Of a stretch of DNA of 64,000 nt, positions 35,049 to 46,639 are shown in pieces. A program made the translations under genes and the position numbers. Position 1 is the first letter of the stretch; each line of letters starts with the position of its first letter. The DNA is from Zygnema cylindricum (taxonomy: Eukaryota; Streptophyta; Zygnematophyceae; Zygnematales; Zygnemataceae): NCBI GenBank assembly GCA_037447655.1, contig JBBHKE010002706.1, positions 310,001 through 374,000 of the forward strand, read 5' to 3'. The notes below the pieces were generated by a model. That model ran no database searches. It had not been told where the DNA came from and saw nothing but the letters and a program-made list of their open reading frames with translations.

Positions 35049-37538
35049 CTCCCCTTTTTTTCTAGTCACTCTTTAATTTCACATGACACTTCTCCTTGAA
35101 GAAAATTAGCTTAGGGGAAGGCACAGGTTTGGTCATCATGTTTGCTACCATCTTGCTATCTAGTCTATACTCTAATTAAATTATTTTGTTTTCTACTTTC
35201 TTTAAGAAGCGGTCGTGTCCGTGTTTGGCTTTAAAAAGATGTTTTGGCGGGTAAATAAGGATTCGCTTTACGCAAAATTGCACACCACTTTAGGTGAAGC
35301 TTCAAACGACTCGACCCACATCAATTCTGATGCGGCGAAGGCGTGTACTCGACATGGTGGAATAAATAATAACCTTTCTTTTTGCTACTCCTGCAACCAT
35401 CCGTCCCCCGTCAATACATATCTAAATCACGTCGTAAACATCACCATATGGCGGCATCACTCTAAATCACCATGTCAGTATTCCCTCTACCCAAATGGAA
35501 CCATAGATCCCTAGTTCCTATCAAAAATCTAAAGACTCTTTTAGCTGCCTCCCAATCTCTCTTAGTGGGAGCATCTAAACTTCTATTCAGCACTCTTACA
35601 AGTAGAGCCTTCTCCAGCCGAGTACAATTCATAAAATACATTAGGTTTCCCACTACTTGCATGTAAGGAATTGTCTGCATGAACTTCTGTTTTTTCGGAC
35701 CTAACTCCTCGTCTAAGATTATGACTCCTTCCACACTCCCCTCACTTCTTTTCTTCAACTCCATTGGAGTTGTACAACTATTAGGCTTATCCATCTGAAA
35801 CTTTTCCAACATGTTCCCTATTGTATCTTTCTGAGTGAGTCTTATAATCATTTTTACTTGGTCTCTTCTACTTGAATTCCCAAAATATATCTTGCCTCCC
35901 CCATATCATTCATCCAATTCTCCCCTTAAGATCCGTTTTCACTTTATTAATTTTGTCCATTGATTTACTTAGAACAAACAAATCATCAACATAAATTGCA
36001 ATAAAAATAATACTTTCCTCGTCGTCAAAAACATAGATGGAGTGATCTGAGCTGATCCAGATATATCCCAAACCAGTAAGAAACTCATCAAGCTTCTTAT
36101 TCCAATGTCGGGGGGCCCGTTTCAAACCATAAAGAGATTAAATCAGCAAACATACCTTACTCTCCTCTCCTTGCTCCACAAATCGTTTGGGTTGTCGCAT
36201 GAAGATCTCTTCTTTCAATTCTCCATGCAAAAAGGCTGTCTTGATATCCATCTGGTGCACCTCCATGTTTTTTGTTGATGCTAAATTGAGAAGTATGCGG
36301 ACGGAGGGAAATCTGATGACCGGGGCAAAGGTTTCCTCGTCGTCAATTCCCTCTTTCTGTGTGAATCCTTCAGCCACTAAACGGGCCTTGTAGGGCTCAA
36401 TGGTGTTATATAGGTTCAGTTTTAATTTAAACACCCACTTACAATCAATTTTTTTTTGGTTAGGTGGACAATCTACCAACTCCCAAGTATCGGCTACCAT
36501 AATTGAGGCCATCTCCTCATTGATGGTTGTCTTCCACCGATTCCTTTCTTGACATCTCATCGCCTCTCCATACGTCAGAGCTTCATCCGGATGAGATAAT
36601 TTAGTTACCTTGTTATTAACCTGTTTTTCTTGCAACCTTTAGCTACTTCTCTTTCCTCCCTCAAAATCTGTGGTTAGAATATATGGTTCCCGTGGGTTCT
36701 TTCGAATAATCTTGGCTTCTCCCCTGTCCCTCGATTCCGAATCAATTTCCACCACGTCTTCCGCTTTGGGTAGAGTTCTCACTGGAATTTTCACGGCCGA
36801 GTCCTTCTCCGTCTGATTTGTACCTGTATGTATGTCATCTTCTCTAAAACCTGGATAGTTAGGAAGCTCAAAGTATCAGAATTTTTTGACTCAAATCTGA
36901 TTTTATTGACTTTGTATACTTGAAGGGATCCACAGACTTTCCTTCATCCATAACAACTAGATGCTTTGCTAAGATAATATCTTCCTTTTTTAGATCATAC
37001 ACTCTGTATCCTTTTACATCCTCAGCATATCCTAATAAGTACCCCAATTTTCCTTTAGGATATAGCGTCCAATTAGACCAATCTGTATCTAGACTGAACA
37101 CTTGACTGCCGAAAACCTTTAACTGAGATATGTCTGGTTTCCGGCTGTCCATCTCTCATAAGGTGTTTGGCCTTTTACCGCTGAAGTAAGAACTCTATTT
37201 TTGAGGTAATTAGCACAGTTTGTTGCTTCAGCCCAAAACCTTTTTCCTATCTTCTTATCTGACAACATACTTCTATCACTATCACGTAGTGTTCTATTTA
37301 ATCTTCCAGCTACCCCATTTTGTTGTGCATTTTGTGGAACTGTCTTTTGGTGTTGGACTCCATCTTCCCTCTTAAAAACCTCAAACTAGTTAGAGGTATA
37401 CTCTCCACCATTATCACTGTTAACTCTCTTGATTGGGGTTTCATATAGTCTTTCACTCCATGCTTTATATTGTTCAAGACATTCATGAGCCTCTAACCTA
37501 TATTTCAAAAAATACACCCTGGAATAGCTAGACCAATC
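35049..37538 (-). pseudogene. Copia RNase H, RT and integrase part of B5
   Basis: Minus-strand frames: integrase C-terminal motif GYAEDVKGYRVYDLKKEDIIL (36,868-37,152); RT DCKWVFKLKLN and QMDIKTAFLHGELKEEIF (36,138-36,635); YVDDLFVLSKSMDKINK (35,910-36,125); connection LTQKDTIGNMLEKFQMDKP (35,462-35,851). RNase H at 35,100-35,460 is heavily decayed. Stops and frameshifts are frequent. The solo LTR at 37,539 interrupts integrase. Confidence 0.88.
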
Positions 37539-38722
37539 TGTTGAAATTTGTGTATTTTCTAGGTCTGTAGTAAGATAGAAAAAGGCAGAGGCAGTCTGCC
37601 TCTAACTCCCCTCTCTAAGCCCCCACACTTGTTGTAGTCACTGAAGGCTGGATAGGAAGCTAGAGCCATGGCTGCCTATGCTCTCTAGAGAAGACAGGGG
37701 GTAAATTAGTAAGACTTACCAAAAAGTACTTGACGGACCTAGGAATTGATCCTGGTACGTACCGTCCGTCAATCTGCCCCTTAGCCGGCGACTTTAGCCG
37801 TTTGGCCTACAGCTAGCGTTACGACATATGGGGTTTGATAAATATTTAAATAGTTACACGTAGACTAGTTCATTTAACTGGAAATATATACGTATTCCAT
37901 AGATACAGTTATATATAGTACGGAGTACAAATTTCTTTATAGAAACGGATACCACGCTTTTGGTTCGACCGCGAAACAAATACCGGGCGTCCATTTTCAA
38001 CGGCTAGAAATGTAGCCGGATTTGATCAGAGAGTCGCGATAAGCGCCGCGATCACGAGATATGTACTTTTGGCGGTTTGCGGTCATCGCCACATAGGATG
38101 ACACGTGGTACGTCAACATTGGATTGCGGTGCCACCGGAGATTACGGAAACAAATAGATATATGACATGTGTCGACATTTCAGCCATATCGTACGATTGT
38201 CGTACAAAAAGTACACCGGCACCTGTACTTATCCGTACGGTACAGTAAAGTGATTGGTGCCGTACGTCAGTAGATAGGGTCTTAGAGTGAGAATAGGACT
38301 TAGAATATTTTTACTAGGTAGTCGCCTCTCCTAGAGACCATCTTGTATAAATGGCCAACTTTGGGCAGCCATAACTATCAATTTACTTGACCATTTTCAG
38401 TGATTCTTTTTGCTGCAGACTCAAGAGAGTCCAGGCTACACACGGGTGTATTCGGTCAGAGTTTTTGTCTGCCAGGGTTGCTGCATTTCTAAGGGAAAGT
38501 CAAAGTGGGTGAATGTGTCCAAATCTCATATTCTAACTTTGCATTCTGTGGTGGAACTGAGCACACAGAAAGTGTTATTTCACAAGGGTGAATCTATATT
38601 GGGGTTTTGACTGTCAAGGGGTCAGTCACTTGGGTTTATATCAATTTGGAGTCGGCACTATCTAGATTAACTTCTTTTGGATATGCATACTATGAGGGGC
38701 CAATGGAGGTCGCAGAGTTTCA
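37539..38722 (+). mobile_element. Solo LTR of family B in B5 integrase, TSD CAATC
   Basis: 1,184 bp from TGTTGAAATTTG to CAGAGTTTCA, with CAATC at 37,534-37,538 and 38,723-38,727. Integrase sequence of B5 joins across it. A TATA box (TTGTATAAATGG) lies at about 38,343, placing the transcript start of this LTR about 370 bp before its end. Confidence 0.9.
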
Positions 38723-40515
38723 CAATCATTAATGTTAGACATCATAAATCTCTTTCCCCTGGGTGAAGGCACTTTGGCCAATCCCCAAATTCATGTGTGT
38801 ATTAAATGTAGAATCTTTTCTCTATGATAGGTGGCAGTTTTTGGGAAGGGTAACCTATGTGCTTTGCCTTGAGAACATCCACTACAATCACTTAGATTCT
38901 CACTCTCACCAAACTAAATCCCTTCCACTACTCCCATATTTTTCATCTCTCTCAAGTTATCTAGAATCACATGCCCAAGCCTCTTATGCCACAACATTAT
39001 ATCATTAATACCGGCGTAATAAAGTTTCTCCTTTTTATTGCTGAAAATCAGACTTAACATCCCTTGGCTACCTTTTTCAGCTGTGAAATTATCCTCAAAA
39101 CTAGTAGTAAAGACTCCTTTCCTAGTGATAGTATCAAAACCCTTATCATCTAATATGGATGTAGAGAAGAGATTTTTGTTCAGCTCTGGAATAAACAATA
39201 CATCGGAGTATGTAACTATAGATGTCTTTCCTTCTACTAACACTTTCAGATCTACCAATCCTACAAGAGTAGTAGTGACTATCCTCCCATCCCCATACTC
39301 TATCTTTACGGTGGGAATCTTTATTATCTTAGTGAACACGTGTTTATCGTTACACATGTGCATGGAGGCACCTGAATCTACAATCCATCTTGCTTCACCT
39401 TTGAATCCAACGAAAGCACATTTCTGCTTTCGTGGAATTTTGACCTCGTTTTTCGCCTCCAACTCCTTATCCAATAAGAGCTCATCGTCCTCGTCCACGG
39501 ATTCCCCTTCATGTACCTGTGTCAGAAGGGCCTTTTTTTTCCTCTTGGGTGTCCACCTGTCTGCCCCTCCTTTAACCACAGCTCGGTTAACTTAGTGCAC
39601 TCTGCCATATAGTGCCCTGGTTTCTTACAAAAGTGGCATAAACCCTTGGGAGCCCTTGGTCCTTACTCGTCAATCTGATTTTTCTGCCCCCCCCCTCCAT
39701 AATGTCCGACAGGTTTACTAGAATCATTGTTCCTCCAATCGGTTCCAGCAGCCAAGGCTTGCCCACTCTTTCCTCCCCTTTGGATCTCAATTGTATTCTC
39801 CCAAACGAGAATCATCCCTACCACTGAACTCCATATCCACTTTGAGTCCGGCAAGTCTTGCACACGGTTGACTATGTTCTCGAACTCATCTGGTAACTTC
39901 ATGAGCAAGCCGTTAACCTTCATCTTTTCTGTTTCAACCTGTCCAGCACTCTCCAACTCCATGAAAAGTGTTGCAAGCTCATTACAAAAATCCAAATTCT
40001 TCCCCACTTTGGATACGTATGCGTTAATTTTTTGATCAGCCAGCTGTTGTTGCTGAATGGTACCACTTTGGTACATCTCTATGAGAGCCACCCAAAGATC
40101 GGATGCCCTCTCTACGTGCATATGAGGAGATGCAAGCCCTTGAGTAAGACGGCAGAAGATGAAGTGCTTTGCTGCCATATTGTTGTAGTCCCAGGAATCA
40201 GTATCATTCTCCTCGTTCCTCGTAATAGGTGATATGAATGCCAAACCGGTTGCTATTTGTGTGATATTTTCTTTCTCCTTTCCTTTGTCCACCACCTCCA
40301 CTTCCTTTGTCTCCTCTGTTGGAGATGGATATGCATCTCTAGTGAATCTGCTTCCTCCTAACCTTCGAGGGATCCCAAGAATTACTGGACGCCTCACCCG
40401 TCCACTCACTATTCCCCAAAACCTTTTCTCACATAGAGCTCTTGTCATCATACTTTCCCAATATATGAAGCCAGTTCTGTTGAAGATGGGTACCCTAGAA
40501 AGTAGGCCTATAACT
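38723..40515 (-). pseudogene. Copia gag, protease and integrase start of B5
   Basis: Gag frame at 39,663-40,535 (VPIFNRTGFIYWESMMTRA; FENIVNRVQDLPDSKWIW), zinc knuckle region near 39,620, protease RWIVDSGASMHMC near 39,370, pre-integrase MLWHKRLGHVILDNL near 38,970. Frame breaks occur near 39,590 and 39,660. The primer site at 40,502-40,514 reads AGTTATAGGCC on the minus strand, so the gag ATG has become ATA. Confidence 0.88.
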
Positions 40516-41448
40516 TCCAACTCTGGGACCTCCATAGGTCCTCAAAGTAGGTAGCTCACATGAAGCCTCTAGGATAACCCTGACCCCTTTATGTTTCAGC
40601 AAGAATATTTGTCACCCTGACAGGAAAAAACTCTGACCATCTTCACCTCAATGAATGCAAGAATCCTTAGAGTCGTTATTAAAAAGAATCTCCAAATTTG
40701 CTCCCCTGATCAGTAAGTCATGCTGGTCAAAAATGACATATATATTTTCAAGCTCTCTTAGAGAGAGGTACCTAAATATCACTAAGTCTAGGTCTGCCTA
40801 CTCATGACTACCTACTACTAAATCCTAGACCAATAGGAACACTATATATTACAAAAAGGTACAATGGGCGGTGTACTTATTGTACGTCTATTGTACGACA
40901 TAGTCTACAAGGTAACACCTCTCAAATTGGGAGCCATGGTTCCTCCTCCCATCTTCTACGCTATCAAATAATGGGGGGCCACGTGGCAGCGCGTGACGCT
41001 ATCCCCGAATGCCGCCAAAAGCTCACTTCGAGTGGTGGCTTTAATACTGGCCGTTCGATCAAAATATATTTTACACGGTTCAGATTCGTGTACGTGCATA
41101 AATTGTTCCTCTTCTTTATTTTGGTGTTAATTAGCCGTTTTGTTAATGTTTATATATCTTTGAAATCCGTCACGTGTATCGTTTCGTAGCGCCTTAATGG
41201 TAAGGACGTCCGGCTATAGAGAATACAGAGGTCGTAGGTTCATATCCGTACTTAGGTAAAATTTTGGTAAATTATCATTTACTTCAAAATCTGCCACTTC
41301 TTTAATATGTCGGCAGCCATGGCGTGCCTTTGATCCTCACTCTCTCTCTTTAAAGTATAATTAAAATAGAGAAGTGAAATATTAATTACCTCATTTCAAC
41401 AATTTATTTTAGACCTAGAAAATACTAAAATAACCATTAATTTCTACA
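40516..41448 (-). repeat. 5' LTR of B5
   Basis: 933 bp ending TTTCTACA at 41,448, matching 26,528-27,435 plus 35,023-35,048. It carries the CATGG block (about 41,315) and a tRNA-like motif (GGTCGTAGGTTCATATCC, about 41,229). Confidence 0.85.
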
Positions 41449-42181
41449 AGAGAGTGCCGTTTGGCCACGTACAATGAAGATGAAAGATAACACTCACATC
41501 ATGAAGTTACCCGACGAGTATGAAAACATTGTGTACCGAGTATAGGAAACGATTGACAGTTCATGGAAGTGGAACACAGTGGCCTGGATGATACTTGTGC
41601 AGGAAAACACAATTGAGATTAGGAGATGGGGAAAGAGCATCCAAGCTCTAGCAGGAGGAGCAAACCGGTGGGTGAAGGATCAGAAGAAACCGTACAAAGG
41701 AGAGAGATATCGGTCTGGAGGACCGAGGCCCCCAAAGGGTCTTTGTCATTTTTGCAAAAAACTAGGACACTTTATAGCGGATTATGTTAAGGTGTCGGAG
41801 CTGAGGCTCCAAGAGATCCGTGGAGGGGGTATTTTTGGAGGGAAGAAAAAGACACTTGTGGTCACAAAAGTGAAAGGAGACACCGAGGAGGAGTCGTCTG
41901 AGGAGGATGATGGGGAGCTTCTTCTTGATGAGAGCTTGGAGGATAAAGAGATCCCTTGGAAACATAAGTGTGCTCTCGGAGAAATTCGGGAAGCTCCACA
42001 AGAAGGATGGATAATTGTCTCAGGTGCATCCATGCATATGTGCCCTGATAAGCGTCTCTTTACTAAGATAAGAAAGATCCGAACTGTAGGGATAGATTTT
42101 GGGGATGGGAGAGTGGTTACTACAGATCTCGTGGGGTCAATAGATCCCAAAGTCTTAGTGGATGGTAAGACATCTATACTT
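41449..42181 (+). pseudogene. Gag and protease of B4, third fragment
   Basis: Plus-strand gag continues from 26,527: TMKMKDNTHIMKLPDEYENI, a TAG, then WMILVQENTIEIRRWGKS, zinc knuckle CHFCKKLGHFIADY (last Cys now Tyr), and the protease-like SGASMHMC at about 42,020. It stops at a solo LTR inserted in KTSIL, resuming at 43,490. Confidence 0.87.
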
Positions 42182-43489
42182 TGTTGATATTTGAGTATTT
42201 TTTGGGTCTGTTTCAATATAGAAAAAGAGTAGAGGCAGTCTGCCTCTAACTCCCTTCTCCAAGCCCCCACACTTGTTGTAATCACTGAAGGCAAGACAGG
42301 GAGCTAGAGCCATGGCTGCCTAGGCTCTCTATGGAGACAGGGTGTAGAATTGGTGGACTTAGCAAAAAGGTATTTGACGAACCCAAGAATTGATCCTGGT
42401 ACCTACCGTCAGTCAAACATCCCACAACCGTTAGCTTTGTCCATTTAGTCTAGGACTAGTGCTATGACATATAGAGTTTGATAGATATTTAAATAATTAC
42501 ATGTAGGGTTTTCCATTTAACTAGATTACGGTATATAGGGTGTAGAAACAATTATACTTTTATTACTGGACGAAATAAATAGTACGGACATTTGTTTTGA
42601 CGGTCCGTATTAAATGACGATATAAATCAGACAGCCATGGTTTAGGCCGACATCGCGGAAAGGACAATTTGGATGATTGCAGACGTCGCCACTCCGGATG
42701 ACACGTGGCAACATCATACAGGTTTAAAGAATCTCGAGAACGGAAGACAACAAATCCGAAAGTGACAAATGACGCATTATGGCGATGTCATACAATGTAG
42801 GTACAAAAAGTACTTCGACACTTGTACTTTCTTGTACGGTACTGTTTTTCAATCGTGGCATGAACAGGAGCCACGTGGAGAGATAATGTTTGGTAGCACG
42901 AATTCTGGAAATTAAAAGAACAAGTCCGGATAAGACACATGTTAAATTTTGGCCATGTCGTACGATGGCCGTACAAAAGATACACTAACACCTGTACCTT
43001 TATGTACTTTACAGTCTTGTCATTGGTTTGTACATTAGTACTAAGGGGCTTAGAGAGTGGTTTTCGGACTTAGAATATTTCTGGTAGGTAGCTACCTCTC
43101 CCAGGGAGCACCTTGTATAAATGGAAAACTTTGGCCAGCCATAACTATCAATTCAATTGACCAATTTCCGTGATTCTTGTTGCTGCATACTCAGAGGAGT
43201 CCTAGCTACACATGTGTGTAGTCGGTCAGAGTTTTTGCCTACATGGGTGGCTGCATTTCTAACGGAAAGTCGTAGTGGGCGAATGTGTCAAAATCTCATA
43301 TTTTAACTTTGCATTCTGTGGTGGAACTGAGCACGCAAAAGTCTTCTTTCACAGTGGTGAAGCTGTAATGGGGTTCTTATTGTAAAGGGGTAAATCATTT
43401 GGGTTTATATATACTTTGAGTCGGCACTTTCTAGATTAGCTTCTTTTGATTTGCAAATTCTGTGTGGCAATGGAGCCCATAGAATTTCA
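42182..43489 (+). mobile_element. Solo LTR of family B with internal duplication, TSD TACTT/TACTC
   Basis: 1,308 bp from TGTTGATATTTG to CATAGAATTTCA, flanked by TACTT and TACTC. It is longer than its relatives because roughly 130 bp are partly repeated (the block with GTACAAAAAGTAC...CTTGTAC occurs at about 42,801 and again at about 42,971). A TATA box (TTGTATAAATGG) is at about 43,114. Confidence 0.82.
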
Positions 43490-43698
43490 TACTCACCTTC
43501 TCTGACGTACTTTACATTCCTCAGCTGAGTAAAAATCTTGTCTCTACGTCTGTGTTAGATGACAAAGAGTTTGAAACCTTCACTAGAAAGGGAGTCTTTA
43601 CAACTAAGTATGGGGATGAAGTCTACTTCACGGCAGATAAGGGTAGCGAAGGAATGTTTAGGCTTAGCTTGAGTAAAGAAAAGAAAAATGCTTACTAT
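43490..43698 (+). pseudogene. Protease/pre-integrase part of B4, last fragment
   Basis: Reads SDVLYIPQLSKNLVSTSVLD, KGVFTTKYGDEVYF and GMFRLSLSKEKKNAYY, homologous to 21,990-22,290 of B3. It is cut at 43,698 by another LTR; the rest of B4 pol is not in the window. Confidence 0.87.
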
Positions 43699-44235
43699 GT
43701 TGAAATTACTAGATTTATAGAGTATGTTCTAGGTGTAAATGTGGTTTCAACATGGCTGCCTTAGTTCAACAGACGTTGTTTTGTAGTAGGTTATTAAAAA
43801 GATACTTGAAGGACCCAGGATTTGATTGTGGTACCTAATGTCCGTCTAGTTGGTCGGTAGCGGTCAGCTTTATCCTATTAGTCTAGGACCAATGCTAAAT
43901 GCTATAGGGTTTGATAGATATTTAACTATTTAGGAGTGAACTAATTCATTGAACTAAAAGTACATACAACATGCATAGATTCAATTTTGTAATGTACGGA
44001 GTACGGTACGGTTTTGAAACAGATACCGCGCATTTTGTTTCGACAGCGAAACAAATATCGCGCAAGTATTTATTACGGCTGAGATTTCATTTTGGTTCTT
44101 ATCCAACAGCGCACATCATCGCCAAGATCCCGGAATGGTCACTTTGGCTTTTTGTGACATGGCATGACCTAGCGCCTAGTGGAGAGATCACATTTGGTCG
44201 TGAGAATTCGAAGGAACCTACGGACGAGTGTCGAG
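43699..44235 (+). repeat. Truncated family B LTR
   Basis: Starts TGTTGAAATTACTAG and is collinear with other plus-oriented family B LTRs to about 44,235, where similarity stops. The R-U5 part is missing. Confidence 0.75.
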
Positions 44236-45599
44236 CGTGCCTAAGAACCGGAATGTTCAGGTAAGATGTCGAAGGAGGTGTGCATGAAAAACATGCAATC
44301 CACTCCACACACTGATGTTTCCCCAGATCTGTAACCATTCCCATCTCTGTTCTTTAACCCCCCCAAGGATATGCATAGATAATAATAAGGAATGGAGTGG
44401 AAAAGAGAAAGTACCCGGTACCCCCCCAGATTGCTTTTTCCACTGGAAGCCGAATAAATGCTACTCCCCTGACCACTCTCCAAAGAATAGAAAAGGAAGG
44501 ATAGTCGTTTGATCCGGCCTACAAGAACTAACGATAGAAACCCAACGACGACCACAAGAGTACGCAAATAACTCCCACGCAGAAATATAGAAACAATAAA
44601 AATCGGCTCTTTCAGATTTAACAATATCACTTTGCCCCAGAGAATGTAATAAGATATAGGTAAACAATAATGGTGAAGCAAGCAAACATACCCCGGAGTG
44701 CAAAGATGACCAAACCCAAAAGAAGGAAACTCTCCCAATGGCCGCGAAGACAGGTATGAGTCTCCCTCACCCCTCGGTTCTGCCGTACGGATCCGACAAG
44801 ACTCTTCTAAGTTTCAAATAGCGAAAGTCCAAACCGCCCAAAGAGAGAATAGTGCCAACCACCCACCCGAGCTACGGTCTCCACAAAAGACAATTCAAAA
44901 CAAAGATGGCCATAGAGTCAACGACACAATGCAAAAGTTCTCCAACAGAAAAGGTTGATTCTAATTCTCTGTGGGTTTTCTCAAGATTCAGTACTGAAAA
45001 AGCCCCCTGTCTCCCCCGGCCCCAAGTGCCTTATATAATTAGAGTTTGTCCTACTACAAGTGCCAAAGTCAAAGCAATGTGGTAAGCCAATCAGCGTCCA
45101 GCAATCATTATCGCACGGACACAAGACAAGACAGTCTGTTCTACACTCAGGGCTAAAACATAGACAACTGGTTTCGGCTGGATTAGCGGCCGAAGGTCCT
45201 CCTATAATACACAAAAGGGCAACAAAGTTTTGACTCGACGTGAAACCGCCTAACTTTGACCCAACGTCATAAATGCTTTGCCTGTGTATTGGGCCTGAAC
45301 TGACATCCTACTGATAGCTAACACTAAGATCTACGGGATAATCCCAAAGGTTACGTGTCGTTTCCTAATGTATCCCTCTACTAGAGCTACATAGAACACA
45401 CAATATAATAGAGCACACACTTTGCACCGGACTTACTCCGCCGTTCAGCCTCCGGTTAAGGTGAACTTAATTGCGTAGTGCTTCAGGGTGAAAATATAAA
45501 GATCTGATCCGGCTGGCTGTCCTCCCCCTTCTCCGTATGCTAGAGTCCATACAAGGTGGAATGAAGCCCCGGAAATGCCGAAAATCGACACGAGCTTGA
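44236..45599. other. Unassigned 1.36-kb segment
   Basis: No convincing coding exon and no similarity to the LTR families in the window. A TATATAAGG box on the minus strand (45,031-45,039) and its position against a truncated integrase suggest part of an LTR or its promoter, but I found no TG...CA pair with a target duplication. Confidence 0.4.
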
Positions 45600-46383
45600 C
45601 AAAATAAAGCATTTACTTCCAAAGACTTTGAAGTGACTAACATCCGGTTTTCTACCCTTGCAGATCTCATAAGGAGTAGTTTATACCGATCTTGAACCTA
45701 TCCTATTTTTGATATATACTGCACAATTTAATGCTTCAGCCGAGAATTTCGGATCCATGTCCTTATCCGCAAGCATGGACCTAGAGCTTTCTCTGATAGT
45801 TCTATTTAGTCTTTCTGAGACCCCATTTTGTTCCGGAGAGTATAGAATAGTTAGTTTGTGACTTATACTTTCCTTGAGTAAGAGGTTTTTAAACTCTTTT
45901 GACGTATATTCCCCGCCAATGTCCGATCTGAGCTCCAAAATTGGCAAACCGTGTAGTTTCTCCGCCCACGCCTTACAGTGTTGAAAATGAGTGAAGACTT
46001 CACTCTTTGCCTTCATGAAGTAGACTTTAGTAAATCTCGAAAAATCATCTATAAACGTAACCATATATTTCATCCCCTGGCAAATGGTACCTTTGCAAGG
46101 CTGAAAACATCAGAATGAATGAGTTGCAAAAGTTTAGTAGATTTATGGTCAGGCTCTTAAGGAAACGGTAATCTGTGTATTTTTCCTAATGCAAAGCCAT
46201 CACACGTTTTAGGTGACTGATTTGACAGAGTGACTCCTATTTTGCCAGCATTGACCAATTTCTTCATACTGTCATAGTTCACATGGCCTAATCTTTTATG
46301 CCACAGCTCATCTGAGGATAATGCACCGGAATACAAAACATCATTTTCTTTATTATCAGGCATATCCAATCGATACATTTTGC
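45600..46383 (-). pseudogene. Copia integrase fragment of a fourth lineage
   Basis: Minus strand: pre-integrase ELWHKRLGHVNYDSMKKLV (46,157-46,378), integrase VTFIDDFSRFTKVYF, LRSDIGGEYTSKEFKN and SPEQNGVSERLNRTIRES (45,681-46,073), then PYEICKGRKPDVSHFKVFGSK to about 45,605. Stops lie near 46,080 and 46,157. It differs clearly from families A, B and G. Both ends are abrupt, bordering the unassigned segment and the duplicated segment X. Confidence 0.85.
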
Positions 46384-46590
46384 TAAAACTTGTTTAGAAA
46401 TGGCGAATATAAAATGTACCAGAGAATTTTATCTCCGTCTTTTACCGATTTACCATATTATAAGGAAAATAAAATGTTGTGTACATGACATGATAATTTT
46501 AAAACATGTTTCACGTGTCACAATTCACTAAAATAGATCATGTGCCTTTGACATGGAAAGACCAAAATATATACTAAGATTCTTGTGCAA
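46384..46590. repeat. Duplicated segment X, left copy
   Basis: About 205 bp nearly identical to 52,935-53,140 (same strand). Both begin AAACTTGTTTAGAAA and end AAGATTCTTGTGCA. No coding content. Confidence 0.9.
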
Positions 46591-46639
46591 ATTGATTCCA
46601 TGGGGCCGACTTTATTAAAAAGCGCGATGGTAAACCATC

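Larger units (their letters stand above)
26528..41448 (-). mobile_element. Copia element B5 (nested, 14.9 kb span), TSD GGAGA/AGAGA
   Basis: The left LTR (26,528-27,435 plus 35,023-35,048) and right LTR (40,516-41,448) reconstruct to about 934 and 933 bp and match closely along their length, both in minus orientation. GGAGA precedes the left end and AGAGA follows the right end (four of five bases). The interrupted gag of B4 reads on across it. Two later insertions lie inside: element G2 (27,436-35,017) in the 3' LTR, and a solo LTR (37,539-38,722) in integrase. Without them B5 is about 6.1 kb, a normal copia size. Confidence 0.85.

Noticed and set aside
44241-44738. 165-codon minus-strand open frame
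   Set aside because: Hydrophobic, low-information translation with no domain; the overlapping 80-codon frame on the same strand is equally open.
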